In this document: positions 28,601-39,800 of the stretch, piece by piece | How the letters are laid out: each line of letters begins with the position of its first letter | Numbering within the stretch: the first letter of the stretch is position 1 | Source of the DNA: Pomacea canaliculata | Taxonomy: Eukaryota; Mollusca; Gastropoda; Architaenioglossa; Ampullariidae | NCBI RefSeq assembly: GCF_003073045.1 | Contig: NC_037590.1 | Location: 43,130,296 to 43,194,295, forward strand | Direction of reading: 5' to 3' | DNA length: 64,000 nucleotides | The notes under the pieces: generated by a model | What the model was told of the DNA's origin: nothing | The model's database searches: none | The model's input: the letters and a program-made list of their open reading frames with translations, nothing else | Made by a program: the position numbers and the translations under genes

Positions 28601-31163
28601 TTAGAGGACTCACATTATGACTAATGTAACACCTTGGAACACTCACTTATTAATTAGTTTACCACAAAAATCATTCATATAAAAGTAATTAAACATGTTT
28701 CACAGAAAATCTATTATGGCTAATAATTTTAAAAAGACAAAAGAATGTAAAATAACAGTAGAACAGAATAAAAGACTGCATGCATCTCCAGCTTTTGCTT
28801 ACTCAAGGAATTACACAAAGGTTCCATTTGCATCAGAAAAATCAATGCATGATTACAATCAATCTTTAGTGTTTTAGTGCCATGATAAATCAAACCAAAT
28901 ATATAAAGTGCCTGCTATGGTTATTTTGGAAACAGAGTGCTATTGAGAGTGGAATTTGTTTGTATTTTCAAGAGACTAGAGATATTATTTTGATATTGTT
29001 ACCTGGGCTCCTCTTGAGTATGATCTCAAGATGGTGCAGAATCTGCCTTGACCAGAAGTGTCCCTGTTTACCATGGAAAATACAATAGAAAATATGGCAT
29101 GAAATCATTAGCTATGACATTTATTACTGCTGACCACAATACAAAGATATACTAACAGCATTTCCAGCATATCAAACACATGAAGTCTGCTAAAATAAAG
29201 TCTACAATCCATGTTAAACTTACAAAAGCATAATGCACAAAGCATCTCTATACCAGAGTAGAAATGTGTATAACTCATGAAAGACAGATTCAAATCACAT
29301 GAAGAAAATTAGTCAAAGGTATCTTAAAACCTAAATAGTTTGGCATGGGAAAGAGGTGGAATTTGAAAGGAGATATCTGAAAACTGAAAAAGAGTGTAGG
29401 TCACAGTTCCATCTCATAAGACACTGTATAAGGACCTAAATCTATCAAAACTAATATTTCGCCATTGCGTGTTATTAAATGTCATTTGTAATTAAAATAG
29501 TTTCTTGACATCAGGGATCCAGGATCACAATAATATTAATACATGTGCATTGGTGTGATAATTATTTTTGAAACTGATTGCTAAAAACTTCGAAAACATG
29601 TAAGAAGTTCTAAAAATACCCAGCAGTTTTAACTGAGAGTGTGAGTGCAGAAACCCTTCCACACTTTTATTGGGGCTTAAACCCCCTCCCATTTAATGGA
29701 AATGCTTCGAGTCTAATCTCTGCAAGACTTCTACATCTATCATAGAATACTGTTTGTGTGTATTAATGTGTGCTTTGCAGAGCTGATGACATAAAAACCA
29801 TCCACAAGTGAATGAAAAAAAAAAAGAATTCTCTCACAAGTACATGTTAGGTGCTAGTAAACATTAGGCAGTAAAATTCTAGCAGAATACCCAGTAACTC
29901 ATCTTAGATATGGCTTCTAAGCTCTTTTATCAGTCTGTTATATCATGCTCTTTGTCACCATATCAAAAGAAACCTGATGCATCATGCAACCTAGTGGCTA
30001 GGGTTAAAATAAGCAGTCAGGGTTTCCCATCTATATAATACAGGGAGTTTATAAGAATCCAAGTTAAAACTGTTGGGGGTTTTAGGCCCCCACATTCCCT
30101 CTGAAAGTGAGCATCTCATTCAAATAAAATAAAAAGACAAAAATATAACTTTATTATCAGGAAACTTTAATTGTTCACAACTTTTAGATTTATTACTTAC
30201 CATAACTGAAGTTTTACTCTTTTTCCATCAAGAAGAATGGTTGTTGTCTTATAGTCAATGCCTACAACAAATAATGAGCTAAAGATCCTTTTTTTTTTAA
30301 TGTGTCATTTTAACTTGAAAGATGGCTACTACTATATACACAGCAATAATTATCTATATATATATATAAATCAAAGTCATAAATCACAATGTTAAATTTC
30401 TATAACAGATCAAGAACAAAGTGAGATTTTATAGAAGACTCCTACATTATTAAGTGCACAATATAATAAAATATTTATAAATAGGAATCAAACAAGAAGT
30501 CCTCATGACACCATGACACTTTTTATAAACTGGATAAAAAAGCAGATGGATTTAGTTCTAGGGATAGGGTTATATGTTGGATTAGAGTTAGGGTTTGGGT
30601 TAGTTATTGGGTTTAGGATTATGGTTTACTTCACTTTTAGGGTATTTGTCATGGTATCCACAACAATCTATTTCAATGAGTCGTAAGCAAAAGCAAAGCT
30701 GTTCCACAAATATGTTTAAAGTACTCTAAACAACTCCACAATAACCCCCAACGTATACTTTACTAGAGGAAACCTCTCACTTCTGGATAATGAGAGTATT
30801 ACAAGTCATATATTTGTGTTTTTGTCCAAAGACTATTTGCAAACAATGCGAGTTGCCAAAAATAAGCCTTGTAAATATAGTCAATACAAATACCTACATT
30901 GTTTCGTAGTAACTAGATGGAAAAATATTTTCATTATTTTGATTAATCTTATTCGTATTGTTCGTGTTTCCTGTGATAATAGTGTACATACCACTGCTCG
31001 AGTAACCGTAGGGAGATTCTGATGCACCATCTTCCATTCCAGACAAAAGTTCCTCTTTACCTACATCGCTGTCTCCGACAAGGAGAAATTTGAGCAAATA
31101 ATCATACTGCTTTGAACTCGGAGCTGTCCGCGGCGATTGTGGAGAGCTGCTTGTTTCACACAT
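25689..31163 (-). CDS. RAB40: RAB40 Rab-like GTPase with SOCS box
   Basis: Six exons, in transcript order with intact phases: 31163-30992, 30261-30201, 29063-29003, 27091-27014, 26679-26457 and 25927-25689. They total 834 nt and 277 aa, against about 278-281 aa in human RAB40B/C. The start ATG at 31163 is the first in frame, giving a short Ser/Pro-rich leader before [11 protein letters not shown]. Motifs seen are the P-loop GDSDVGK (30-36), WDTSGQ (78-83), the RAB40-specific VGNRLHLAF in place of a standard NKxD, and [16 protein letters not shown]. From about residue 200 a SOCS box runs ([11 protein letters not shown]...[13 protein letters not shown]). The C-terminus CVIS looks like a prenylation CAAX signal. 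RAB40 proteins are substrate receptors of Cullin-5 ubiquitin ligases at membranes and the actin cortex. It is head-to-head with PALB2. Identification is very secure; the paralogue letter cannot be assigned. Confidence 0.97.
30551..30640. repeat. Degenerate telomere-like repeat in RAB40 intron 1
   Basis: A run of imperfect GGGTTA/GGGTTT units lies between RAB40 exons 1 and 2, for example AGGGTTTGGGTTAG. It could be an interstitial telomere-like tract or simple-sequence drift. Units vary and are interrupted. Confidence 0.5.
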
Positions 31164-31350
31164 CGTGATTGGAAAACATTTCGCAGTCTTATACTCCACG
31201 AAATTAGAAACCAGTCGTTGTACCTTCTCTACGTATGTAAATAAATCAGACTAGTAGTCTGTTGAGAAATAGGTGGCTTCACTGCTGTAAACATGTTTTG
31301 TTTTCTCTTTGGAATCAAAGCTCCGTTTCTCGCTTCCAATCAAGGAGAAA
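31164..31350. promoter_or_regulatory. Divergent promoter region of RAB40 and PALB2
   Basis: The RAB40 start codon (31163, minus) and the first plausible plus-strand start (31351) are about 190 bp apart. No TATA box is placed convincingly for either gene. A compact shared promoter is inferred from geometry alone. If the true first PALB2 exon is elsewhere (for example 31683-31854), the region widens but stays divergent. Confidence 0.45.
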
Positions 31351-33356
31351 ATGCGCATGGCGGAAGTTCTGAACAGGTTTACAGCGCATGCGTACTAGGC
31401 ATGGCGGCAGTTATCAATCGTCTTCTGCAGAGTTAACTCAAACTGTGATAATATTTCTTCTTCCATATTTGCTGTCTTAGTATTAATGTTTCATTTTTTA
31501 GAGAAAGCATTTGATTAATTGCTTTCGATTTTCTTGAACAGCTCAGTACGAGACATTTTGTCGTCCGATTCATTTTACTATTCCTATAAAGTGGTTACTT
31601 GATACTAGCTGCACTTATACACGAATACGGGAGCTAATTACAATAACAGTATTTTATTCGAAGCATAATCGTTTCATTACAGGGAATTCAAAAAGAAATG
31701 CAAGACAAGCAAATTGAAATAGACGATACGCAAGAATTCACACACCTAACAGACTCGATCAGGAGTGGGCAGGAGAGCCACTACAACTCCGTCAGCGAAG
31801 TGACAGTAACAATGAACAAATCTTTATTTATGAGGATATCAGAATACGCAAAAGGTATGCTTTTTAACGTCTAGCCTTCTGGCTAATTAGTAGAAATAAA
31901 AACATTACATAAATTCAGAACAAGGTAATACAAACATAGAGCAATTATGATATGTACAACGGTGATGTTGATATCTGAATTGATATAGGTTGTTTTATTA
32001 TTGGCTAGGACACTAGCACCATGTGGTACATGTTAATTTTGTCGGTATGATTAAGCTGGGTAGGACACATCTGTAGGTAATCAAAGGGTTTGGACAAGAT
32101 TTTGTTGGAGTCCCACTTTGAACTTGTACAGACGGGATGCTATTCTTTGGAGATCAGAGGGAAGGTTGTTCCAAAGAACACTGCCAGAATATTGTAGGCT
32201 TCTCTTGAATAGGTCAATTCTCTGTATGGGGATATTGAGTTTGAGAGACCTTCTTATTATTTTGATGGAGAAAATAGTATAAGGTGACCAGACGTTTCGG
32301 GGGCGAAAGCGGGACACGTGCCGATGATGGTGTCGTCACCGTCAAAGAACGCCGAAAAAAGTGATTTTTAAAGACAACCGGGACATTAGATGGACTTGCC
32401 AGAAAGCCAGAAAGCGGGACATTGGGCTTCCCGCCCGATGAGCAGGCGGGACACGAGGTCAAAAGCGGGACTGTCCCGCCTAAAGCGGGATGTCTGGTCA
32501 CCTTATAGTAGAAAGTCTAGGGGGCATTTTGTCTATTAGCATTTTAAAGATGAACATTAATTTCGTTAAATTTTAGTCTGGTTAGTAGTGGTAGGACCCT
32601 AGAATAGGAAATCAAGTTGCTGTATATTTTATTTGAGTAACACCACTCACTGAGTCCCATAGGGTGAAAGTATCATCAGTGGTTCACAATATAGACTGTA
32701 TGGAAAGTGTTTAATTTTTGAGAGGATAAAGGTTTTCTATACTATAGCTTTGCTGATGGTTAGGATATGTTGGGACCATGACAAATTGCTGCCATTAGTA
32801 ACACCTAGAATTTTATGGCTTTGGACTTCTGATGCTTGTTGGGTACTTAGATAGATTTTAGGAAATGGGGCGTTGTGTTGTTATAAGTTAAGGTTACCAG
32901 AACTTTTTTAGTAAAAAAAGTAAAAATAAGAATGGAGAAATGATACAAATAAAGAGATTAAACCAGGGTATGTGTTTGGCATGTACCAAGATAACTTGTG
33001 GGCCATTTATTCCAGATGAACATATTTAACTTAAAAGACAATGGTGTTCACAACAGTCATATGTCTGTTCTACATTTAACATTGTAAATTCTTCTAAAAT
33101 GTTGTGATTAAAAAAAAATTAAGCCCTAGTATAATTAAGAATGAGTGGAGTGGAGAGGAGTGTGTGTGTGCGTGCACGTGCAACACATAGGAATGTACAA
33201 AAGTTCAATGTATGTATGTGTGAGGTATATAAATTTTCATGAACCACTAGATTTCCTTGTTTTAGGGTCAAGAGATTGAAGGCACAGAGAAAAAGCTGCA
33301 GCAGTAGTCAATATACTCTGTATTCAACAACAGACCATGGAGAAGCAGGAAGTGAG
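31351..33356 (+). CDS. Candidate 5' coding exons of PALB2, tentative
   Basis: The exon starting at 33874 needs an upstream coding exon that ends in phase 0. One solution is 31351-31376 (ATG CGC ATG GCG..., ending AG|GTTT, phase 2) joined to 33266-33356 (acceptor TTTTAG, ends GAG|GTTATT, phase 0). This gives a short leader of about 39 residues. The second donor is weak and the leader has no family motif. A competing exon at 31683-31854 (acceptor TTACAG, ATG at 31698, strong donor AAG|GTATGC) leaves phase 1. Joined directly to 33874 it would shift the PALB2 frame and reach a stop. It may be an alternative or untranslated exon. Treat as hypotheses. Confidence 0.25.
31683..31854 (+). other. Unassigned exon-like segment between RAB40 and PALB2
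   Basis: The segment is bounded by TTACAG and AAG|GTATGC and is open for 57 codons, with ATG at 31698. The conceptual peptide is hydrophilic (MQDKQIEIDDTQEF...) and unfamiliar. The exit phase is 1, incompatible with the PALB2 frame of the exon at 33874. It could be a 5' exon with an unseen partner, an alternative transcript exon, or chance. Confidence 0.3.
32081..32880 (-). mobile_element. 5'-truncated LINE fragment, RT C-terminal region, split by a MITE
   Basis: On the minus strand the segment encodes pieces typical of the C-terminal part of non-LTR reverse transcriptases: an ILGVT/SNLSWSQHI-like stretch around 32760-32880, then FKMLIDKMPPRLST (about 32507-32560), and finally RSLQYSGSVLWNNLPSDLQ followed by YKFKVGL at 32081-32278. 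Stops and frame breaks make it inactive. A 226-bp MITE sits inside it. The clade is uncertain (CR1/Jockey-like from the tail motif). Confidence 0.6.
32280..32505. mobile_element. TA-flanked MITE with 14-bp terminal inverted repeats
   Basis: The left end TAAGGTGACCAGAC and the right end GTCTGGTCACCTTA are perfect inverted complements. TA dinucleotides flank both ends (32278-32279 and 32506-32507). The interior has several copies of AAGCGGGAC-type words in both orientations, so much of it can fold back. A TA duplication is the Tc1/mariner hallmark; the superfamily is inferred from that alone. It is inserted into an older LINE fragment. Confidence 0.75.
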
Positions 33357-33873
33357 GTTATTTTTAAAATAATTTTAAGCCATCAAATCTGCTGGACCTA
33401 TTTTAAGTTTTGTAAAATGCCAATAATATTTGAAGATAGTGAATTATTTAAATCTGTATTTCCAGTATACTGGTATATTGGTACACTTTACACATGAAGT
33501 TGATCTTTATTAAATATAAATAATTTTTTTTTTTAAACTTACAGTGCACATTGCATTGTTCAAAACAAGAAAAGACTGAAAATTAATGAAATAGTAAGAT
33601 TATAATTAGACACAATCTTATATCTTAAATAAGTATTTTATCAAGCTGACAAAATGAGATATGGAATTCAGTGCGGTCCTTGAATAAATTGATAATCACT
33701 TAGACCTGGGTATAATAAACTTAGAAATAATTAACTAGATATCATAGAGGTTTGTGAAAATGGTCCAAAAAATGTTAAATGGGGTAATTTATATGCTACA
33801 CTTACAGTTTTTAAAATATGGTTAGCTGAATCTAATTTAATCAAAAAAACATTTTATTTATATCTTCTACCAG

Positions 33874-36800
33874 ATATTGCAAAGACTGCACCAGATGAAA
33901 AAAGAATTGTACAGAAAGCAATACAAGCTTGAGGTATGGTTCCTAATAAACTTGTGCTTTTGCAGGAATTTTTTGCACTTTTTTGTGTCTGCTTCCCATC
34001 TCTACCCTTTCTGTTATTATCATCTTGGCCAGGTTATCACATCTGATATTGCTGGATAAAAGACATATTAATTCTTAAGCCATCTTCTCTTCTATAAATG
34101 AACTGAAAATTGTAAATTGTGTTGTTTAACTGCACTGACTGAATGGTTATAAACTTGTTTAAAATGTGCAGTAATATTTTTCGTGATTTTAATAATCATT
34201 GCATGCAGTGTATGTTAAAGTAGTCCACTATTGGTGCCCATTTGCACATGTTGGTCTTCTGTTTTGTCATTATGTTGTCCATAAACTCCAGTGATATCAT
34301 TCGTAGTAATATTGTGTAGATTGACTGTTTTAGGGTTTTATTTTTGTTTTGCATGCTGGCACATCTATGTGGTCATTTGCCATTTTCAGAAATCAAAAAG
34401 AGCAGCCAAGGTGAGAGCACACGTCAAGAAGAAAATTCAAGAACAAAACTTGTTGTATGAAAATAATGATGCCTTATGCTTGGTCAGCCCAGAAAATCAC
34501 TGCAAACAAGGTCAGTGTGAAAATATCGATGAGAGAGTACTTGAACAGTGCAGTGTGCTAAAACCCACAGAGAGGAAAAAGCTCTTTATCAATGGGGAAA
34601 CATGTTTGTTAAGTCCAAATGGATGTCATAGGAGCGATGAGTTGATAAAAATAATAGGAGCGGACAACTATCTAGCCAAGATTGGTAACAACAGCAAACG
34701 TGTGAGGCATATGCACCACCTGAGTGCTGGCAGTAGAGCTGGTGCTACAGAACTGATACAGAAAACATCTGATGACCTGGGGTGTTTTAAGAGGTTATGC
34801 ACTGTAGAAACTATTGCTGAAAATTCTCAAAATGTGTCTGAGCAAAGCATACAAGACCAGAGTGTGACTAGTGAAACTCACACAAAGATGCCCTTGTCAG
34901 GGCTGCTGTGCTCAACACAGAATGCACAGTATAAGGCTTGTGAAAATGTAGACGATTTGCTAGCCATCACACCAGTGTTTCAAAATACAGCAAACTCTGA
35001 CATTATTTCTCAGCCATTATTGGAAAATAATATTGCTGGGCTTGATACAAACCAGGAATCTTTTAGTCTGGACTTATATCCTAAGGTAGTCAGAGAAAGT
35101 CAAAACACTTCTGTTGATCATTCAGATTCAACACTTTTGTCTGGCAAACAGGACTTTTCTGGAATCAGTATTCAGACAGCTTCATCTGTGAATAAATTTT
35201 AACATTGAAACCGAAATGTGAAAATAAAAAAGGCACGGTATGTTGTGCCAGTGCTATTGAAAAGCTAGGAGTATGTGATAAGTGTTACAAAAAAGATTTC
35301 AGCTTAGAGCAGCAGAGTACTATTAAAATTGAGGGCACAGAAGTGGTAGAATGTCTGTCACTATCATCAGATGCTTCTAGAGATTCTGAAAAAGATGTAT
35401 TTTTAAAAGATGATCATGCCATGCTGGAGCCAGACAAACAGCTCCAATCACAGGAAGAAGGCAGATTTTCAGAATACACTGAGCTGGATGTCATTCCTTT
35501 TTCACAGATTGAACTAGCAGAAGACTTTCTATCAGAGGGCACTGCCAGTTTGCAAGGGCAAAATCACAGCCAAAAAGGTTTCAGAAAAAGAAATTCCATG
35601 GTTCTAATCAAGCGTAGGTCCCCTCGTCTCTCTTCCACTCACTTCAGAGCCACGAGTCTGGCAAGTGGAGGAAGAAGTACTTCTGCAGCATGCTCTGGTT
35701 TGAATTCCTGTGTGTCCAGACAGGGGCTGGAGAAAATCAGTTTCTATGTTAGCTCTAAAAGGAAAAGAACAAAGACTGCCCTGTTATTATCGTCTTTGTT
35801 TCAGTTCTTTATTGATGAAGCAAAAAGAAACCAGTCATTCAGGGAATTTGAGCTACCCAGAGACTTGGTGGAGCAGGTTCTTAATCATGAGCATTCTGAA
35901 AAAGATATTTCAAAAGAAATGCAGAAAAACTATCCTAAATATGTAGGTGAGTTCAATCAGTGTGTTGATATGATATCAGAGACAGAACTTGATTCTGTCA
36001 TTCAAAGTGAAGTATATGCTGAGGTATTTGGTAATACAAATGTATTGCTAGGCAACAGTGAAATAGAGGATGCAGAGCAAAGTGAGAGTCAAACAGAATC
36101 ATTGAAACTCAAAAGTGACCAAGAAAGAAATTTTTGTACAGAGAATGATGCACACTCATTGTCAAATCCACACTATGACAATGCATCACCAGTAATATCA
36201 AAACTTTTTAAAGTGAAAAATATATCAGACATTCATAGTAAAAAGTCTGTACCAGGCCAGGACAAAGTGACCTCTGCAAATCAGATTAAGTCCTCTTCCC
36301 GAAAGCAACTCTTTCATGAAGTGTCTTCTCAGAACTTCCTCAAAACTTCACCCTGCCTCTTTGGCACCCAGTCAAACAGTGGGGACAGCATGAAGGATTC
36401 ACCACAGCCCATGGTTGTGCCAGACATTTCTAAGGCCAAAGGTCCACAGGCAGCCAGCACTGAGGCCCAGCTTCTGTTCACACCTAGGACAATGCATACT
36501 GATGAAAACTATTCACGCCTTGATGGCTCCTCATGGATTACATTTGCTGGATGTGCAGAGGTGAGCAATAGTTAAATTATTTCTGTGTTGGCAGTAGGCT
36601 TACCTGCCAGGAAAGATAAATACCAATTCATGGAGATGCGAAAGTTCAGTTTCCTTTTCAGTATTTTTTTTTTAATACATGCAAATGAAGCAGATGTGTA
36701 GGTTGAGAGCTGAAGATCCTATTACTTTGGACAGTTAACTGCTTACAGTTCTTAGATGTCTTGCATTATGTTCACATGTATAAATTATTTTGTGAGCGAA

Positions 36801-39800
36801 AGAAAAATGTATGTTCTTGATTATGTCCGGTACAGACAATAAAGATTGATTGATTAGATGCAGGTAGAATAACAACACTTAGCCAGATGTGTATGCTACT
36901 ATATTATTATTATAAATGCTTTCTTCATATATATTATGAAGCCTATTTTGCTTGAAGCTTAATGTCTCTTGCAGTCAGGGTGCAAAAAACGAATTGTGGC
37001 TTTGCTGAGAGGTATTATGGAGAATGCAGAGGGTGAAAAATCTCCATATCTTCTTAGTGTACAGCCCACATCTCTCACACTTTGGTCCTACCATGATGAT
37101 GTGACATGGACTGCAGAACTTCACTGGTATTTGCCACCGGTATGTGCCACTGTTTGTAAATGTCATGGTGTGTATATGTTTTATGCACATATTTACATAT
37201 GAATGTAACTTTATGCTTATATCTATATGGGAATGCTTACATATATCCATACATGATTGCTGTATGCTTGCATGTGTCCCAACCATTTCAGTAGGGGTGG
37301 TGAGTCAGGAGACAAGAGGGGATTGTTGTTAACACTTAAATCTGAATGAAATGTAACAGGAACATGAAGCACTGAATGCTTGCAACGTCAGTGATGCTGG
37401 CCAGAGGCTGGTGGCTGCTGCCTGGGGATCAAGTTTCCATTCTTCGAGATTGTTCCTCACTGTCTTTATCTTCCACTGGAACACCCATCAAACACTTCGT
37501 TTCAATCTCAGACTTCCTTTAACTGTGTGTCCTTTAAGGTATTTGCCCTTACTCATCCGTCTCCTCCCCTACATCATTTCTTTTTTTATTTGTTTACATG
37601 ACTTGCTTTTTAGAGCTTTTACTGCAGCCTAAAATGAATTCTCATAGTTCATTTATGTGTGGAGGACTGCTGTATGGCACAGCATTTATTATACAGAGCA
37701 GCAGCATAGAGGAAGACAGATTTTGAGAGAGTAGGCAGATACGTCATTTCTTCAAATAGGATTAGGAAATGTACATCTGCAATGTAAAGAGTGTGTGGAC
37801 ATAGATTTTGAAATCTTGCATGAAATGACTTTGATCCTTTTTGTGCCCAGACTGTTCTGTCATGGCTTGCCCAAAGTAGACCAGAGTACACTTGTGGTTT
37901 TTTCCATCGACAAGACATACAGCAGAGGAAGGAAGTATGTGTTGAACACAGATTCTAGTAACATCGACACTCAGTCAGAGATGGAAGTGATTGGCTGCCA
38001 ACTTTTGGATGTGCAGCTGGTCCAGGGTCTATCTGAAGCAGTGGCAGGACTTTCCTCGGACAATAAAATCTTACTGTGGTTGGTTGAGGATTTTTAACAT
38101 TTTATTTTTGATTGCTTTATTTTTCATGCTATAAAAATTTTGAATGGTATCTCCATTTCTTCCTGTCTAACCAGCAGGGGTTTATTTTACTGTGCAGGAA
38201 TCATGTGACTGGTGTACTCATCATCTCACTTAACTTGGAAAGTCCTCTGCCAATGTTTTCAAGAATGTTCACTTGTTTTTCTCACCAAGTAAGCATTTAT
38301 ATCAGAAATGATAGTGAAACGTGATACATGGACCTGTTAAGATCTGTTTAGACTAAACCCTGCCTAATGATAGGTTTACTTTAAAAAATGTGTTTACTTT
38401 TATGGGTATCTTTAAGTGTAATGCAAATGATAGTGGATGTAGTTGCATCTGAGTATGTAGGTGAGATTAATTTTTGTCAAGTAAATGGCAGCCATCAAGA
38501 CTTCTCATCTTGAATTCTAAGTTCATTCTTCTAGTTTTCTTAAACATTTTAAGACAAGACAGATACTCAACAGGTGAAAGGTCATCTATCTTCAAAATAG
38601 CTGCAGCGTAGATATTCCTTTATTAACAGTCATGCTGTTTCCAACTAGTCATTGGTTGATGACGCCCTGTTTATAGGGCTGGCTGTTGTGATTTAGCTAA
38701 TGACTGGGCATAAAATACCAATTCCCACCCTCCCACATCTTCTCTCCTTGCTGATGGCACAGCTGTATGCCATATGCCACAACTCTATCAAAAGGCTGGA
38801 ATGGTGTAGCATAGATGTGAAGTCTTGAGTGATCTGTAGCAAACTGACAAGATGGAAGCTCCGCCTTTTTGTCTCCTTTGCTCTCTCTCCTGTACCATCC
38901 TCCATTAGAGTGAGGACCCATACCATCTTCTTCACCTCTTGTGCCTGCAGTTTGAGCTACATTATCTTGAATGACATGTCGCTGGACCATCATATATTTT
39001 TCACTCAGCTTATGCAGCTACTCATAAGATCTGTGCTAGCAGTCTTAACCTTGATGTTCAGGTAACAATGGTAATGGTTTGTTCACCAGTTCTTTCCAAA
39101 CGTAATTATGGCAACCCTACACTTATTGGCTGTCCATGCTACATTATTGAACACAGAGTTTGGACCTCAGCTGCATATCTTCTCAAGTTAAAATAGCATA
39201 AGCAATTAGCATCTCTTCTCCATATGTTAACACTGGCTAACCCTGCATGATCTTTAAGGCTGAATTGATTGCAATATTGTGATGTAATAGCTTCATCTAT
39301 GGCTCCTCCAATCCTTTGTGTACCTAATAAGCTTAGTCTATTTTCCATCAAGACACCTTCATTCCTTGGAAGACCAAACTATCCTACACCTGCCAAACAT
39401 TTGCACCAAAAGGTTTAATAAGTGATCCTTTTCTTATGCTGGGCTTACACTATGGAGGTTGCTGTCATTTTTAGTTTGAACTATTCAGCCTGTTTTAAAA
39501 GGATATTAATAATTTCCTTTTTGGGGAAATATTTTGCATTAACTCTGTTTTGTAGTCTTGTGTTATCCATGTTAAAATATGTATGCTCTGTGTGTATGCA
39601 TGTGCATGCTTTTTTAATAAGAGAGAGTTAATCTACACCCTTCCACATTCAGATCCTTGTAACATGAGAGCCTGGCTACATGCTGGCTGCATTTTATAAT
39701 CATCCTTATTATAAAGGTTTGATCCAGCACTTAACTCTCACTATAAGGCGCCCTCAGTTTCAAAAATGCAAGACTGAACTCTGCCCACTATATAGTAATA

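Noticed and set aside
35190-35207. Programmed -1 ribosomal frameshift in PALB2
   Set aside because: The bases before the stop do not form a codon-aligned X-XXY-YYZ slippery heptamer, and no family member is known to use recoding.
38690-39070. Overlapping frames on both strands in a PALB2 intron
   Set aside because: No domain recognised. The segment may be repeat-derived, but I could not tie it to a family, so no feature is claimed.
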